The notes under the pieces were generated by a model. That model was not told where the DNA came from. It was given only the letters and a program-made list of their open reading frames with translations, and searched no databases. DNA of 43,256 bases from Bacilli bacterium (lineage in GTDB: Bacteria > Bacillota_I > Bacilli_A > RF39 > UBA660): assembly GCA_017511375.1 (NCBI GenBank), contig JAFWKJ010000005.1, positions 1-43,256 of the forward strand, written 5' to 3'. Shown here one piece after another: positions 17,905-26,790 of the stretch (the stretch's first letter is position 1; every line of letters starts with the position of its first letter). The translations under genes and the position numbers were made by a program.

Positions 17905-19905
17905 ATGCTAGGAAAAATTGAAGAGATTCAAGATAACCAGGTCAAAATTAAACTAGATATAGACATAACAGAACAACCAAGTTTAGTAAACTTGCATGTT
18001 GTTTTTGATGATGGTTCAAAAAAAATAGTAGGAGAGATTGCCAATACGGATAAACAACACATGACTGTAAACGTCGTAGGAGAGTTGGAAGATAATTCCT
18101 TTATCCCAGGAGCAAGTGTTAAACCATCCTTCAAATCTAAAGTAAGACTGATTGAAATGTCTGAATTGGAATTGGTATTTGGAAAACAAGAAACAACACT
18201 TGGTTATACCAACTTTGGTACTAGTAACGTATATGATGGTTATAAAATAAATGTAAGTATTAATGAATTCTTCAATAGCCATTTTTCTATCCTAGGAAAC
18301 TCTGGAGCCGGAAAAAGTTGTACCGTTGCTTCTATTTTACAAAAACTCTTTACATCATCACCAACCCCACCAGTCAATTCAGGATTGTTCTTTTTCGATG
18401 CATATGGTGAGTATACACATGCCTTTGGAAAAATACATGAACACAACCCAGCTTTAGGTTATAAAGCCTATACGACAAATATTATTGATCCTGATTGCGA
18501 AATATTAAGAATTCCTATTTGGTTATTGGATATTGACGATTTAGCATTACTTTTAGATGCGAATACACCAGCTCAATTACCAATTATTGAAAAAACTTTA
18601 AAATTAGTTCGTATTTTGACAGGTACGAGTGAAAAAGTTATTAGAAGAAAAAATGATATTATTGCAAGAGCCCTACAAGATATCTTGTTAAGTGGTAATG
18701 ATTCTACCAAAATCAGAGACCAAGTAATCGGTGTTTTAACTAAATTTAATACACCAACTCTTAACTTGGAAAGCCAAATTGTACAACCTGGTTATACAAG
18801 AACCTTAAAACAATGTTTGTTCGTAGATAAAACAGGTAAGATGCAAGAAATGGAATTGGTAGTAGAATTCATTCGTGGGTATATTATTGAAGATGAAGTA
18901 TTAGATGAATCAGATGCAAACCCATTCTATTCCTTAAATGATTTAGAGTTAGCAATGGATTTTGCTTTGATTAGTGAAGGTGTTTTAAAAAGTGATAAGG
19001 TTTTTGATAATGCCAATGTCATGAGTGTTCGTCTTCACTCCCTAGCAACAGGAGAAAATAGACACTACTTTACTTATCCAAAATATATTACAAAAGATCA
19101 GTTTGTAGAGTCACTTTTATGGGATGCCCAAAAAGGATCACGTGTTCAAATAGTTAACTTTAATATTAACTATATTGATGATCGTTTAGCAAAAGTAATT
19201 ACCAAGATTATTTCAAGAATGTTATTTATAAAATCAAGTACCATTAAGCCAAGGGGTAGTAGAGCTTTTCATATCATCATTGAAGAGGCTCACCGTTATG
19301 TACAACATGATAAAGATATTGAATTATTAGGATACAACATATTTGAACGTATTGCGAAAGAAGGACGTAAATATGGTATGTTCTTAGCTATGATTACGCA
19401 GCGTCCAAGTGAGTTGTCAGATACCTGTGTATCGCAGTGTGCAAACTTTGTCATCCTAAGAACGATGCACCCTGTAGATTTACAATATATAAAAGAAATG
19501 GTTCCAAGTATTTCGAGTGAAATATGTTTACAATTGAAGAACTTGAAACCAGGAAACTGTATTGCTTTCGGAAGTGCCTTTAAAGTACCAACTTCTATGT
19601 ATATTGATCTTCCTGATCCAAGGCCACTTTCCAACAACGTCGATTTGGAAAAGGTTTGGTATACAGCACAAGCGTCTGCAAGACCAGAAGATGTATCACC
19701 AGTTATGGAGATTGTACCTCAAGCTACTCAGGCTCCACAGGCAGCACCAGCTCCTGTAGCCCAAGCACCAGCAGCTCCACAAGGGCAAGTGTTACCACCA
19801 CCAATGGGAGCAATGCCACCAGCTGCACCACAACCTGTACAGCAACCAAATCCACAACCAGGAATGATGGCGCCTCCAGGAAGTGTAAACCCTGCAGTTA
19901 TCTAA
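17905..19905 (+). CDS. HerA/FtsK-type DUF87 ATPase with a Pro/Gln/Ala-rich tail
   Basis: 666 residues from the ATG at 17905, seven bases after AGGGGTG; a GTG at 17902 is possible. An N-terminal beta-barrel of about 100 residues (HAS-barrel type) precedes a RecA-like ATPase with Walker A Gly-Asn-Ser-Gly-Ala-Gly-Lys-Ser at 131-138 and a Walker B-like Ile-Ile-Ile-Glu-Glu-Ala-His at 457-463. Family members form hexameric DNA pumps or helicases. In archaea HerA works with NurA in end resection, but no nuclease gene is adjacent here. Residues from about 604 to the end are a low-complexity Gln/Pro/Ala tail, probably disordered and used for contacts. Single-gene transcription unit. Confidence 0.8.
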   Translation: MLGKIEEIQDNQVKIKLDIDITEQPSLVNLHVVFDDGSKKIVGEIANTDKQHMTVNVVGELEDNSFIPGASVKPSFKSKVRLIEMSELELVFGKQETTLGYTNFGTSNVYDGYKINVSINEFFNSHFSILGNSGAGKSCTVASILQKLFTSSPTPPVNSGLFFFDAYGEYTHAFGKIHEHNPALGYKAYTTNIIDPDCEILRIPIWLLDIDDLALLLDANTPAQLPIIEKTLKLVRILTGTSEKVIRRKNDIIARALQDILLSGNDSTKIRDQVIGVLTKFNTPTLNLESQIVQPGYTRTLKQCLFVDKTGKMQEMELVVEFIRGYIIEDEVLDESDANPFYSLNDLELAMDFALISEGVLKSDKVFDNANVMSVRLHSLATGENRHYFTYPKYITKDQFVESLLWDAQKGSRVQIVNFNINYIDDRLAKVITKIISRMLFIKSSTIKPRGSRAFHIIIEEAHRYVQHDKDIELLGYNIFERIAKEGRKYGMFLAMITQRPSELSDTCVSQCANFVILRTMHPVDLQYIKEMVPSISSEICLQLKNLKPGNCIAFGSAFKVPTSMYIDLPDPRPLSNNVDLEKVWYTAQASARPEDVSPVMEIVPQATQAPQAAPAPVAQAPAAPQGQVLPPPMGAMPPAAPQPVQQPNPQPGMMAPPGSVNPAVI

Positions 19906-19917
19906 TTAAAAAAAGTG

Positions 19918-19946
19918 TTGACATTTTAAAAAATATAAATTATAAT
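19918..19946 (+). promoter_or_regulatory. Full-consensus promoter of the candidate non-coding RNA
   Basis: TTGACA (19918-19923), exactly 17 bp, TATAAT (19941-19946): a perfect housekeeping-sigma promoter and the strongest in the window. Predicted start about 19953. Confidence 0.88.
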
Positions 19947-19952
19947 GAATTT

Positions 19953-20244
19953 GACAATAGTATAGAAGTATCGTAATTAAACGACACAGAATAGGATTCA
20001 ATAAATAGAAAATATTTATAATAATAACGGAAAGTTATTAGAGTCGGCAAAAGTGATTGATTTAATGAAAATACTTTTTTGTAAAAATGCTATTGTACTA
20101 GCAATATTGCACATAAGAAGGAAAACTTAGAAAAATTTATTTATAAAGCTAATAGATGAGTTTTTTAAAAACCTAGATTAAGCCTCATGAACTTAATCTA
20201 CATGACGTAAGCAATGGTGATAACTATTGCTTATGTTTTTTTTT
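19953..20244 (+). ncRNA. Candidate structured non-coding RNA of about 290 nt, family not recognised
   Basis: Between the HerA-like gene and sepF a perfect promoter and a strong terminator bracket about 290 nt with no convincing ORF but a series of hairpins. 20001-20007 pairs with 20013-20019; 20022-20028 with 20034-20040 (GGAAA loop); 20049-20054 with 20073-20078; 20088-20095 with 20102-20111 (small bulge); 20174-20182 with 20192-20200 (9 bp perfect); then the terminator hairpin. I looked for the conserved signatures of tmRNA, RNase P RNA, SRP RNA and 6S RNA and did not see them. It is not a sepF leader in the usual sense, because it ends in its own terminator and sepF has a separate -10. Confidence 0.65.
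20205..20244 (+). terminator. Terminator of the candidate non-coding RNA
   Basis: 13 bp stem (20205-20217 with 20224-20236, two G-U pairs), TGATAA loop and nine T. Confidence 0.92.
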
Positions 20245-20295
20245 ACTTAAAATGGACAGATTTTTTAAAATAATCTTTTTCTTTTTTTAAAAATA

Positions 20296-20304
20296 TGATA
20301 AAAT
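20296..20304 (+). promoter_or_regulatory. Likely extended -10 promoter of sepF
   Basis: TG-A-TAAAAT without a clear -35, 56 nt before the sepF start. Confidence 0.45.
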
Positions 20305-20360
20305 TGAAATAGTAAATAAGTATGCATGTGCAGATTAGAATAGAAGGAGAGATCAATCAT

Positions 20361-20801
20361 ATGAAAGATAAGTTAAAAGGATTTTTCGGTTCAGGGGAAG
20401 AAACAGAAGAAAGAGCAGAAGAAGAAAGTTTTTATAAGACTTCTAGAGAAGAATATCATGAACAAAATGGGATTGCTGGATCTAAAATGATGTTATTAGA
20501 GCCAAGAGCCTATTCTGAAAGTCAACAAATTGCTGACTATCTTAAGAAAAGAAATGCGGTAGTTGTGAATCTTAAGAGGGTAACACCTGATCAAGCAAAG
20601 AGAATTGTAGACTTTTTGTACGGAACCATTTATGCCATTGATGGAGATATTCAAAAACTAGGAGGAGGCATTTTCCTATGTACACCAAACAACGTGGTAG
20701 TAGATGGAAAAATAAGTGATGAGGCGGCTCAATCTAAAAATGATAAGGCTAACGCAGACTATATGAATGAAAAAGAGAATACAGAGGACGATTTCTTTTA
20801 A
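20361..20801 (+). CDS. sepF: Cell division protein SepF
   Basis: 146 residues from the ATG at 20361, with AGAAGGAGAG at 20342-20351. An ATG at 20322 would add 13 residues but has no ribosome binding site. An N-terminal amphipathic membrane-targeting segment and an acidic linker precede the SepF core, with Leu-Glu-Pro-Arg, Val-Val-Asn-Leu, Arg-Ile-Val-Asp-Phe-Leu and a Gly-Gly-Gly-Ile-Phe-Leu-Cys-Thr-Pro ending. SepF forms rings that bundle FtsZ and tether it to the membrane. It heads a block (sepF, divIVA, then ileS) known from Bacillus, where ylmG and ylmH lie between; those two are absent here. Confidence 0.93.
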   Translation: MKDKLKGFFGSGEETEERAEEESFYKTSREEYHEQNGIAGSKMMLLEPRAYSESQQIADYLKKRNAVVVNLKRVTPDQAKRIVDFLYGTIYAIDGDIQKLGGGIFLCTPNNVVVDGKISDEAAQSKNDKANADYMNEKENTEDDFF

Positions 20802-20829
20802 AAATAAACACAATCTCTGAGGTGATTAT

Positions 20830-21216
20830 ATGAAAAAGTTTAGTTCGGAAACTAATGGATATAATCGAAAAGAAGTAAACAAATTCTTAAGCGAAATCAT
20901 GAAAGAAACAGAAAACTTGACAGAAAAGTACAAAGAACAAGAACAAAGCATCAAGGAACTACAAAGAGAATTAGAACGCTTTAAGAAGAAAAGGCTTGCG
21001 GGTAATGAAAATGAAGAAACAAGTCAAATCATACTGAATGCAAAACAAGATGCTTCTGAAATTATAAATGATGCCTTGAAGCAAGCAGAAGAAGTTGAAA
21101 ACCAAAGAAGATTGTTAGAAAGAAATATGAGAATCTTTAAGAAAAAACTAAAACTTATTATAGAACAACAACATATTATTGTTGATAAAATTGATGAATT
21201 AGAAATACAAGAATAA
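20830..21216 (+). CDS. divIVA: DivIVA/GpsB-family coiled-coil protein
   Basis: 128 residues. The N-terminus carries the family's lipid-binding signature (Gly-Tyr-Asn-Arg-Lys-Glu-Val-Asn-Lys-Phe-Leu), followed by coiled coil to the end. The protein is shorter than Bacillus DivIVA (164) and longer than GpsB (98). Position after sepF and before ileS matches divIVA. It would mark curved membrane at poles and division sites. GAGGTGAT ribosome binding site. A weak hairpin follows the stop codon. Confidence 0.82.
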   Translation: MKKFSSETNGYNRKEVNKFLSEIMKETENLTEKYKEQEQSIKELQRELERFKKKRLAGNENEETSQIILNAKQDASEIINDALKQAEEVENQRRLLERNMRIFKKKLKLIIEQQHIIVDKIDELEIQE

Positions 21217-21236
21217 GTAGACAAAGGTCTACTTTT
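21215..21236 (+). terminator. Weak terminator or attenuator after divIVA
   Basis: 8 bp stem (21215-21222 with 21227-21234) but only about four T. It overlaps the divIVA stop and lies just before the next gene, so partial read-through is likely. Confidence 0.45.
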
Positions 21237-21254
21237 CATTTAAGGAGAATAAAA

Positions 21255-22424
21255 ATGGAAGAGGAAGAAATAACAAAAGAAATTAAAAATATCAATGAAA
21301 TAGAATTAGAACCTATACAGGAAGAGGAAGAGGAAAAAACAGCCTCAACAGAGCCACCTGTAGAAGAGGAAAAGAAAAATCCTCCCAAAAATAAGAAGAA
21401 AATATGGATGATAGTAGGAATAGTAGGAGGGATTCTATTCCTAATAATTCTATTATTAATCCTTTTCTTACCAAGAAACAAAAAGAATGATTCTAGCAAT
21501 CAAGTGAGTAAAAGCAAGGACTCTAAATTCGTAAGCGTATTAAAAGAATCCTTAAAATCCGGTGAATTTGACAAGGCCATTCAAGAGGGATTAAGAGAAA
21601 ATGGTGTAGAGGTTGACTCTGTATGTATCTTAAGAATGGATTTAGATTCTGATGGAGACTATGGTCTAGTTGTATATGTAGATGGTAATAAAAAAATCTT
21701 ACTTCAATTAGATACAGAAATAACGGTTTCTTATGAAGATAGTTTTCCACTAGATGCAAAAGATTCACTAGGATATGCTTACTCTTCAGAAAAAGATGAG
21801 AATTACTGGTATACTGAATCTGAGAAGAATTATACCATTATTAGTTCAGCTAAAAAAATCATCAAAGAAGAAGATTTTTTAAATACCTATTTTTCTTTAA
21901 CAAAAACTTATAAAGAAAAACCAATCTTAAATCACTGTATTGCTTATAAATTTGATAAACAATTAGACGCCAAAACAATTGAAAAAAATACAATTAAAGT
22001 AAAAGATTTATTAAAAGACAACAATATAAAACAAGAAGAAATTAAAGAAGCCTATCATAAATATCTAACAGAGAAAACAGAGAAAGAACAAAAAGAAAAA
22101 GAAGAAGCAGAAAAACAAGCCCAAGAAGAAGAATTACAAAAGAAAACCTCTGGGACATTTACTCTAGGAAACAGATCGTTTAAATATGGGGCTTATAAAA
22201 TTCTTACAGCCGAACAAGAAGAAGAGGGAATTATGAATCTATATGCAGATGGTACTTGTACCTACAAAGATGCCTCTTGCAAATACCAATTGGGAGAAGT
22301 TAGAAATGAAGAGGATGAATTGGTTCCAGGTATTACGTTGAATAATGGCAAAACTTTTATTGCTTCTCCAGAAGGAGAACTACTAGAGCCAAAGGAAAAG
22401 ATTTCTGCTCGCTATAATGGGTAA
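21255..22424 (+). CDS. Single-pass membrane protein of unknown function in the sepF-divIVA-ileS block
   Basis: 389 residues. An acidic cytoplasmic N-terminus (1-45, rich in Glu and Pro) leads into one membrane segment (about 51-74). Outside lies a domain with Asp-Leu-Asp-Ser-Asp-Gly-Asp, a calcium-loop-like sequence, then a Lys/Glu-rich coiled coil (about 255-295) and a C-terminal beta-rich domain with two cysteines (Cys-Thr-Tyr-Lys and Cys-Lys-Tyr) that could form a disulfide. Good AAGGAG site. It occupies the place held by other genes between divIVA and ileS in Bacillus. I do not recognise the family; a role at the division site is only a guess from position. Confidence 0.6.
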   Translation: MEEEEITKEIKNINEIELEPIQEEEEEKTASTEPPVEEEKKNPPKNKKKIWMIVGIVGGILFLIILLLILFLPRNKKNDSSNQVSKSKDSKFVSVLKESLKSGEFDKAIQEGLRENGVEVDSVCILRMDLDSDGDYGLVVYVDGNKKILLQLDTEITVSYEDSFPLDAKDSLGYAYSSEKDENYWYTESEKNYTIISSAKKIIKEEDFLNTYFSLTKTYKEKPILNHCIAYKFDKQLDAKTIEKNTIKVKDLLKDNNIKQEEIKEAYHKYLTEKTEKEQKEKEEAEKQAQEEELQKKTSGTFTLGNRSFKYGAYKILTAEQEEEGIMNLYADGTCTYKDASCKYQLGEVRNEEDELVPGITLNNGKTFIASPEGELLEPKEKISARYNG

Positions 22425-22449
22425 AACCAGTAATAATCACAAAATATGG

Positions 22450-22478
22450 TTGTTTTCAAGAAAAAAGTGTGCTATATT
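22450..22478 (+). promoter_or_regulatory. Promoter of the T-box leader
   Basis: TTGTTT (22450-22455), 17 bp, TATATT (22473-22478), the latter preceded by TGC as an extended -10. Confidence 0.7.
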
Positions 22479-22485
22479 ATTTCCT

Positions 22486-22698
22486 GAAAGCAAGTGCGAA
22501 AGACGGAATGTTTTGGGATTGGTAGAGAGTCTATGGCTGGTGAAAATAGATAGCGAAAAAACATTTAGATCACTTTCAAGTGCGATTTATGGATAAGATA
22601 AATACGGTAACGCGTTATAGTTTTTGAGATAAGTATAATACTTATAAATTAAGGTGGTACCACGAGAATTTCGTCCTTAGGGATGAAGTTCTTTTTTT
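22486..22698 (+). promoter_or_regulatory. T-box leader, probably sensing uncharged tRNA-Ile
   Basis: The T-box sequence AAGGTGGTACCACG is at 22651-22664. It is followed by a 12 bp terminator hairpin (22665-22676 with 22681-22692, TTAG loop) and a T tract. Stem I spans about 22486-22580 with an AGAGAG bulge at 22524-22529. ATC at 22569-22571, followed by A, sits at a plausible specifier position and would match tRNA-Ile, which agrees with ileS downstream. Uncharged tRNA-Ile would stabilise the antiterminator and allow transcription. The T-box is certain; the specifier is my reading of the fold. The first gene after it is an ion exchanger, not ileS. Confidence 0.92.
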
Positions 22699-22731
22699 AT
22701 TCATTGTTCATAGGATTAAAAGGGAGGGATT

Positions 22732-23679
22732 ATGTTAATCAATTTAATATTATTGATCATTGGCTTTGTAGTTTTGATCAAAGGGGCAGATTTCTTTGTA
22801 GAGGGTGCCAGCGGGATTGCTACAAACTGTAAAGTATCAAAAGTATTAATTGGACTTACAATCGTTGCCTTTGGAACAAGTGCTCCCGAATTTGCTGTGA
22901 GTATAAAATCTTTAATCACAGAGAGTGGAGATATCGTACTGGGAAATGTGATAGGAAGTAATATTATAAATATATTGCTTATTATTGGATCATCCGCCTT
23001 ATTTCATTCATTAACAGTAAAAAATCATACCGTAAAAAGAGAAATTCCTATTATGTTAATGATGACATGTGCATTTGCTGTGTTATTGTCAGATCATTTA
23101 TTGGATGCTACGATTCCTAATATCTTTACAAGAGGAGATGGGATGATATTAGTATTATTCTTTAGTATATTTTTATACTATCTTGTAAAAATGACACAAA
23201 AAAAAGAAGAATCCATCAAACCAGAAATGATTCCCATCAAACAAGCTGTTGTCTACACAATTGTGGGATTGATAGGAATCATTCTAGGAGGAAATGTAGT
23301 CGTAGATAGCGCTGTCATCATGGCCCAAAAGATGGGAGTAACAGAAAGAATGATTTCCTTGACAATCATTGCTTTGGGGACTTCACTTCCTGAATTAGTA
23401 ACCTCGATAGAAGCTACTTATAAAGGAGAAGTGGATATTGCCATAGGAAATGTCGTAGGAAGCAATATTTTCAATATAGGAATGGTCATGGGAATCCCAG
23501 TAACCATCCTAGGAAGTATACGTGTGATAGGATTTCATTGGATCGATTTACTTGTGATGATAATAGCAACCATATTATTATTAATATTTTCATTAAATGA
23601 TTATAAAATATCAAAAAAAGAGGGAATAACATTTTTATTATTATTGATTATGTATTATAGCTATGTAGTACTAGTGTAA
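22732..23679 (+). CDS. Calcium/sodium antiporter (CaCA family, YrbG-like)
   Basis: 315 residues with about ten membrane segments in two halves. Both alpha repeats are present: Gly-Thr-Ser-Ala-Pro-Glu-Phe in the first half and Gly-Thr-Ser-Leu-Pro-Glu-Leu in the second, each followed by Gly-Asn-Val-(Ile/Val)-Gly-Ser-Asn-Ile. The Glu residues bind the ions. It exchanges Na+ (or H+) for Ca2+ across the membrane. It sits between the T-box and ileS, 13 nt before ileS, so its transcription should depend on tRNA-Ile charging, which is unusual for an ion exchanger. Confidence 0.9.
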   Translation: MLINLILLIIGFVVLIKGADFFVEGASGIATNCKVSKVLIGLTIVAFGTSAPEFAVSIKSLITESGDIVLGNVIGSNIINILLIIGSSALFHSLTVKNHTVKREIPIMLMMTCAFAVLLSDHLLDATIPNIFTRGDGMILVLFFSIFLYYLVKMTQKKEESIKPEMIPIKQAVVYTIVGLIGIILGGNVVVDSAVIMAQKMGVTERMISLTIIALGTSLPELVTSIEATYKGEVDIAIGNVVGSNIFNIGMVMGIPVTILGSIRVIGFHWIDLLVMIIATILLLIFSLNDYKISKKEGITFLLLLIMYYSYVVLV

Positions 23680-23692
23680 AAGGAGTGATAGT

Positions 23693-26600
23693 ATGAGTTT
23701 TAAAAAATTGGATACAGCAAAAATCAGTGAAGTAGAAAAGAAATATAGCGAATATTGGGAAAAGAATAAAATATTTGAAAAGAGTGTAGATCAAAGAAAG
23801 AAAAACTATGTATTTTATGATGGACCTGCTACGGCAAATGGTATGCCAGGAATTCACCACATGATGGCAAAACTATTGAAAGATACGATTTGTAAATATA
23901 AAGCAATGCAAGGATATCGTGTAGTGCGTAAAGTTGGATGGGATACTCACGGTCTACCAGTAGAAGTACAAGTAGAAAAGGAATTAGGATTCAATGGTAA
24001 AGGGGATATTGAAAAATATGGTATCAAAGAATTCAACCAAAAATGTCGCGAAAGTGTATGGAAAAATGAAAAATACTTTACTCAATTCACAAGAGAAATG
24101 GGTCAATTTATTGATCTAGAAAATCCATATGTAACTTATGATAATAATTATATAGAAACAGAATGGTGGATTTTAAAGAAAATCTTTGAAGATGGTTATA
24201 TTTATGATGGTTTAAAAATTGTACCATGGTGTCCACGTTGTGGAACAGGACTTGCTTCTCATGAAGTGGCTCAAGGATATAAAGAAATCGCTGTCAATAC
24301 TGTATTTGTTCCCTTTAAGGCAAAAGACGAAGATAATACTTACTACTTAGTATGGACAACTACTCCATGGACATTACTTTCTAATGTAGCTTTATGTGTA
24401 AATCCAGAAGAAACCTATGTAAAATGTTTATCTAAAGGATATAACTTTATTGTTGCTAAAAAACTAGCAGATAAAATCCTAGGAGAAGACTATAAAGTAG
24501 TAGAAGAATACAAAGGAAAAGATTTAGAAAATAGAGAATATGAACAATTACTTCCTATTTTAAAAACCCAAGAAAATAAAAAAGCCTTTATCGTAACATG
24601 TGATGATTATGTAACCATGGATGATGGTACAGGTATCGTTCATATTGCCCCTGCTTTTGGACAAGATGACTATGAAGTAGGATTAAAATATGATTTAGCG
24701 ATGTTAAATCCAGTAGGCGAAGATGGATGCTTTACAGAAGGGCCATGGAAGGGTAGATTAGTAGTAGATCCAGAGTTGGAAATAGAGATTATCAAGTATT
24801 TAGCCAGTGAAGATAAATTATTCAAGAAACAAAAAATGAACCATGATTATCCACATTGCTGGAGATGTAAAACACCACTTGTATATTATTCAAAACCATC
24901 TCTATACATTAAAACAACAGCAAAACAAAAAGAGATTATTGCTGAAAATAATAAAGTAAACTGGGTCCCAGATTATGTAGGAGAAAAGAGATTTGGTAAC
25001 TGGTTAGAAAACATGAATGATTGGGCTATCTCTAGAAATAGATATTGGGGTACCCCCATTCCATTATGGAGATGTGAATGTGGACATGATGAAATGATTG
25101 GTTCTCGCAAAGAACTTGTTGAAAAAGCCATAGAAGAAATAGATGAGACCATTGAGTTACATAGACCTTATGTAGATGAAGTTCATATCAAATGTTCAAA
25201 ATGTGGAAAACCAATGAAGAGAGTATTAGATGTAATTGATTGTTGGTTTGATAGTGGTGCTATGCCATTTGCGCAATATCATTATCCATTTGAAAATAAA
25301 AAACTATTTGAAGAACAATTCCCTGCAGATTTTATTTGTGAAGGAATTGATCAAACAAGAGGATGGTTCTATTCTCTTATTGCCGTATCCGTATTTGTAA
25401 CGGGAAAATCTCCTTATAAAAACGTATTAGTGAATGATTTGCTTTTAGATAAAAATGGACAAAAAATGCATAAATCAAGAGGAAACGCTATTTCTCCATT
25501 TGAGATTATGGAAGAATATGGAGCTGATACAGTTAGATTCTATATGTTATATGCATCGCCTGTTTGGACACCATTGAAATTTGATGTAGATGGACTAAAA
25601 GAAATCTATTCTAAATATATTTCAACCTTTAAAAATGCATACTCATTCTTCGAAATGTATGCCAATGCTGATAAGATTGATCCAAGAAAATATGAGATTC
25701 CAATCAAGGAAAGAGAACTAATCGATAGATGGCTTTTATCTAAATTAAACAAGTTAGTAAAAGAAGTAACCGCAGCTTATGATGAATATGATTTAAATAA
25801 AGCGGCAAAACTAATTGTTCCTTTCTTAAATGATGATTTATCAAATTGGTATATCAGAAGTAATAGACGTAGATTCTGGGATTCAGAATTAACAGAGTCA
25901 AAAAAGGCAGTATACTTAACTATGTATGAAGCACTAGTAGCTTTATGTAAATTATGTGCTCCAATGACTCCATTCTTAACAGAAGAAATCTATGAGAAAT
26001 TAACAGGAGAAAAATCAGTTCATTTAGCAGATTTCCCTAAATTTGATCAAGCATTAATTGATGAGACCGTAGAAGAAAGAATGGATTTAGTAAGAGATGT
26101 TTGTTCTTTAGGTAGATTCGCAAGAGAAGAAGCTAATATCAAGGTTCGTCAACCAATTAGTAGTTTAATCTTACCAAAAAGTGATGAACTAATAATTGGA
26201 GATTTACTACCAGTTATAGAAGAAGAATTAAATGTAAAAGAAGTTCAATTTAAAAAAGATATGACAGAATATTTAGAGTACGTAGTAAAACCTAATTTCC
26301 AAGTTTTAGGAAAAACATTAGGACCAAAAATGAAAGAACTACAAGGAATCATATCTAAATTAACAAGTAATGAAATTGGAAAAATTAGTGATAAAGGATT
26401 AACGGTAAAACTATCGGGAGAAGACTTTGAACTAAATAGTGAAAACACATTAGTTTCTATCAAACAAAAAGAAGGATATGCTTCTACTTCCAATAATAAA
26501 ACAATTGTTGTTTTAGATACCGAATTAACAGATGAATTAATCTTAGAAGGCTTGGCACGTGAGTTTGTTCGTAAAGTACAATCTCTACGTAAAGAAGCAG

Positions 26601-26788
26601 ACTTCGTAATTACAGATCATATTAAAATCTACTATAATGGAACTGATAAAGTAGAGGAAATGTTAAAGAAATTTAAAGATTATGTAATGGGAGAAACATT
26701 AGGAGATGAACTTATCAAAGATATTTCTCTAACAGAAAAATGTGATTTAAATGAGGAAGAGGCTTACATTAAAGTAGAAAAAGTCTAA
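23693..26788 (+). CDS. ileS: Isoleucyl-tRNA synthetase, type 2, with altered HIGH motif
   Basis: 1031 residues, the size of the IleRS2 (eukaryote-like) branch and longer than the roughly 920 of IleRS1. The class I HIGH motif reads Gly53-Ile54-His55-His56, with first and third positions swapped relative to HIGH; the KMSKS loop is Lys591-Met-His-Lys-Ser595. The CP1 editing domain is intact (Thr-Thr-Thr-Pro-Trp-Thr, and Asp-Asp-Gly-Thr-Gly-Ile-Val-His), and Cys pairs suggest zinc sites. A GXHH version of this motif has been reported in IleRS2 enzymes that are hyper-resistant to mupirocin. It is the only IleRS gene in the window and lies under T-box control, so it looks like the housekeeping enzyme. 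Good AAAGGAG site; a terminator follows. Confidence 0.95.
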   Translation: MSFKKLDTAKISEVEKKYSEYWEKNKIFEKSVDQRKKNYVFYDGPATANGMPGIHHMMAKLLKDTICKYKAMQGYRVVRKVGWDTHGLPVEVQVEKELGFNGKGDIEKYGIKEFNQKCRESVWKNEKYFTQFTREMGQFIDLENPYVTYDNNYIETEWWILKKIFEDGYIYDGLKIVPWCPRCGTGLASHEVAQGYKEIAVNTVFVPFKAKDEDNTYYLVWTTTPWTLLSNVALCVNPEETYVKCLSKGYNFIVAKKLADKILGEDYKVVEEYKGKDLENREYEQLLPILKTQENKKAFIVTCDDYVTMDDGTGIVHIAPAFGQDDYEVGLKYDLAMLNPVGEDGCFTEGPWKGRLVVDPELEIEIIKYLASEDKLFKKQKMNHDYPHCWRCKTPLVYYSKPSLYIKTTAKQKEIIAENNKVNWVPDYVGEKRFGNWLENMNDWAISRNRYWGTPIPLWRCECGHDEMIGSRKELVEKAIEEIDETIELHRPYVDEVHIKCSKCGKPMKRVLDVIDCWFDSGAMPFAQYHYPFENKKLFEEQFPADFICEGIDQTRGWFYSLIAVSVFVTGKSPYKNVLVNDLLLDKNGQKMHKSRGNAISPFEIMEEYGADTVRFYMLYASPVWTPLKFDVDGLKEIYSKYISTFKNAYSFFEMYANADKIDPRKYEIPIKERELIDRWLLSKLNKLVKEVTAAYDEYDLNKAAKLIVPFLNDDLSNWYIRSNRRRFWDSELTESKKAVYLTMYEALVALCKLCAPMTPFLTEEIYEKLTGEKSVHLADFPKFDQALIDETVEERMDLVRDVCSLGRFAREEANIKVRQPISSLILPKSDELIIGDLLPVIEEELNVKEVQFKKDMTEYLEYVVKPNFQVLGKTLGPKMKELQGIISKLTSNEIGKISDKGLTVKLSGEDFELNSENTLVSIKQKEGYASTSNNKTIVVLDTELTDELILEGLAREFVRKVQSLRKEADFVITDHIKIYYNGTDKVEEMLKKFKDYVMGETLGDELIKDISLTEKCDLNEEEAYIKVEKV

Positions 26789-26790
26789 AA

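Noticed and set aside
19562-19976. Plus-strand frames over the HerA-like tail (Ser/Thr-rich and Gln/Leu-rich)
   Set aside because: They are shifted readings of the Pro/Gln/Ala-rich tail without own ribosome binding sites.
20065-20130. 21-residue hydrophobic ORF within the candidate RNA, possible type I toxin
   Set aside because: No ribosome binding site before the ATG, and its sequence is used by the hairpin at 20088-20111. I cannot support translation, but it should be kept in mind.
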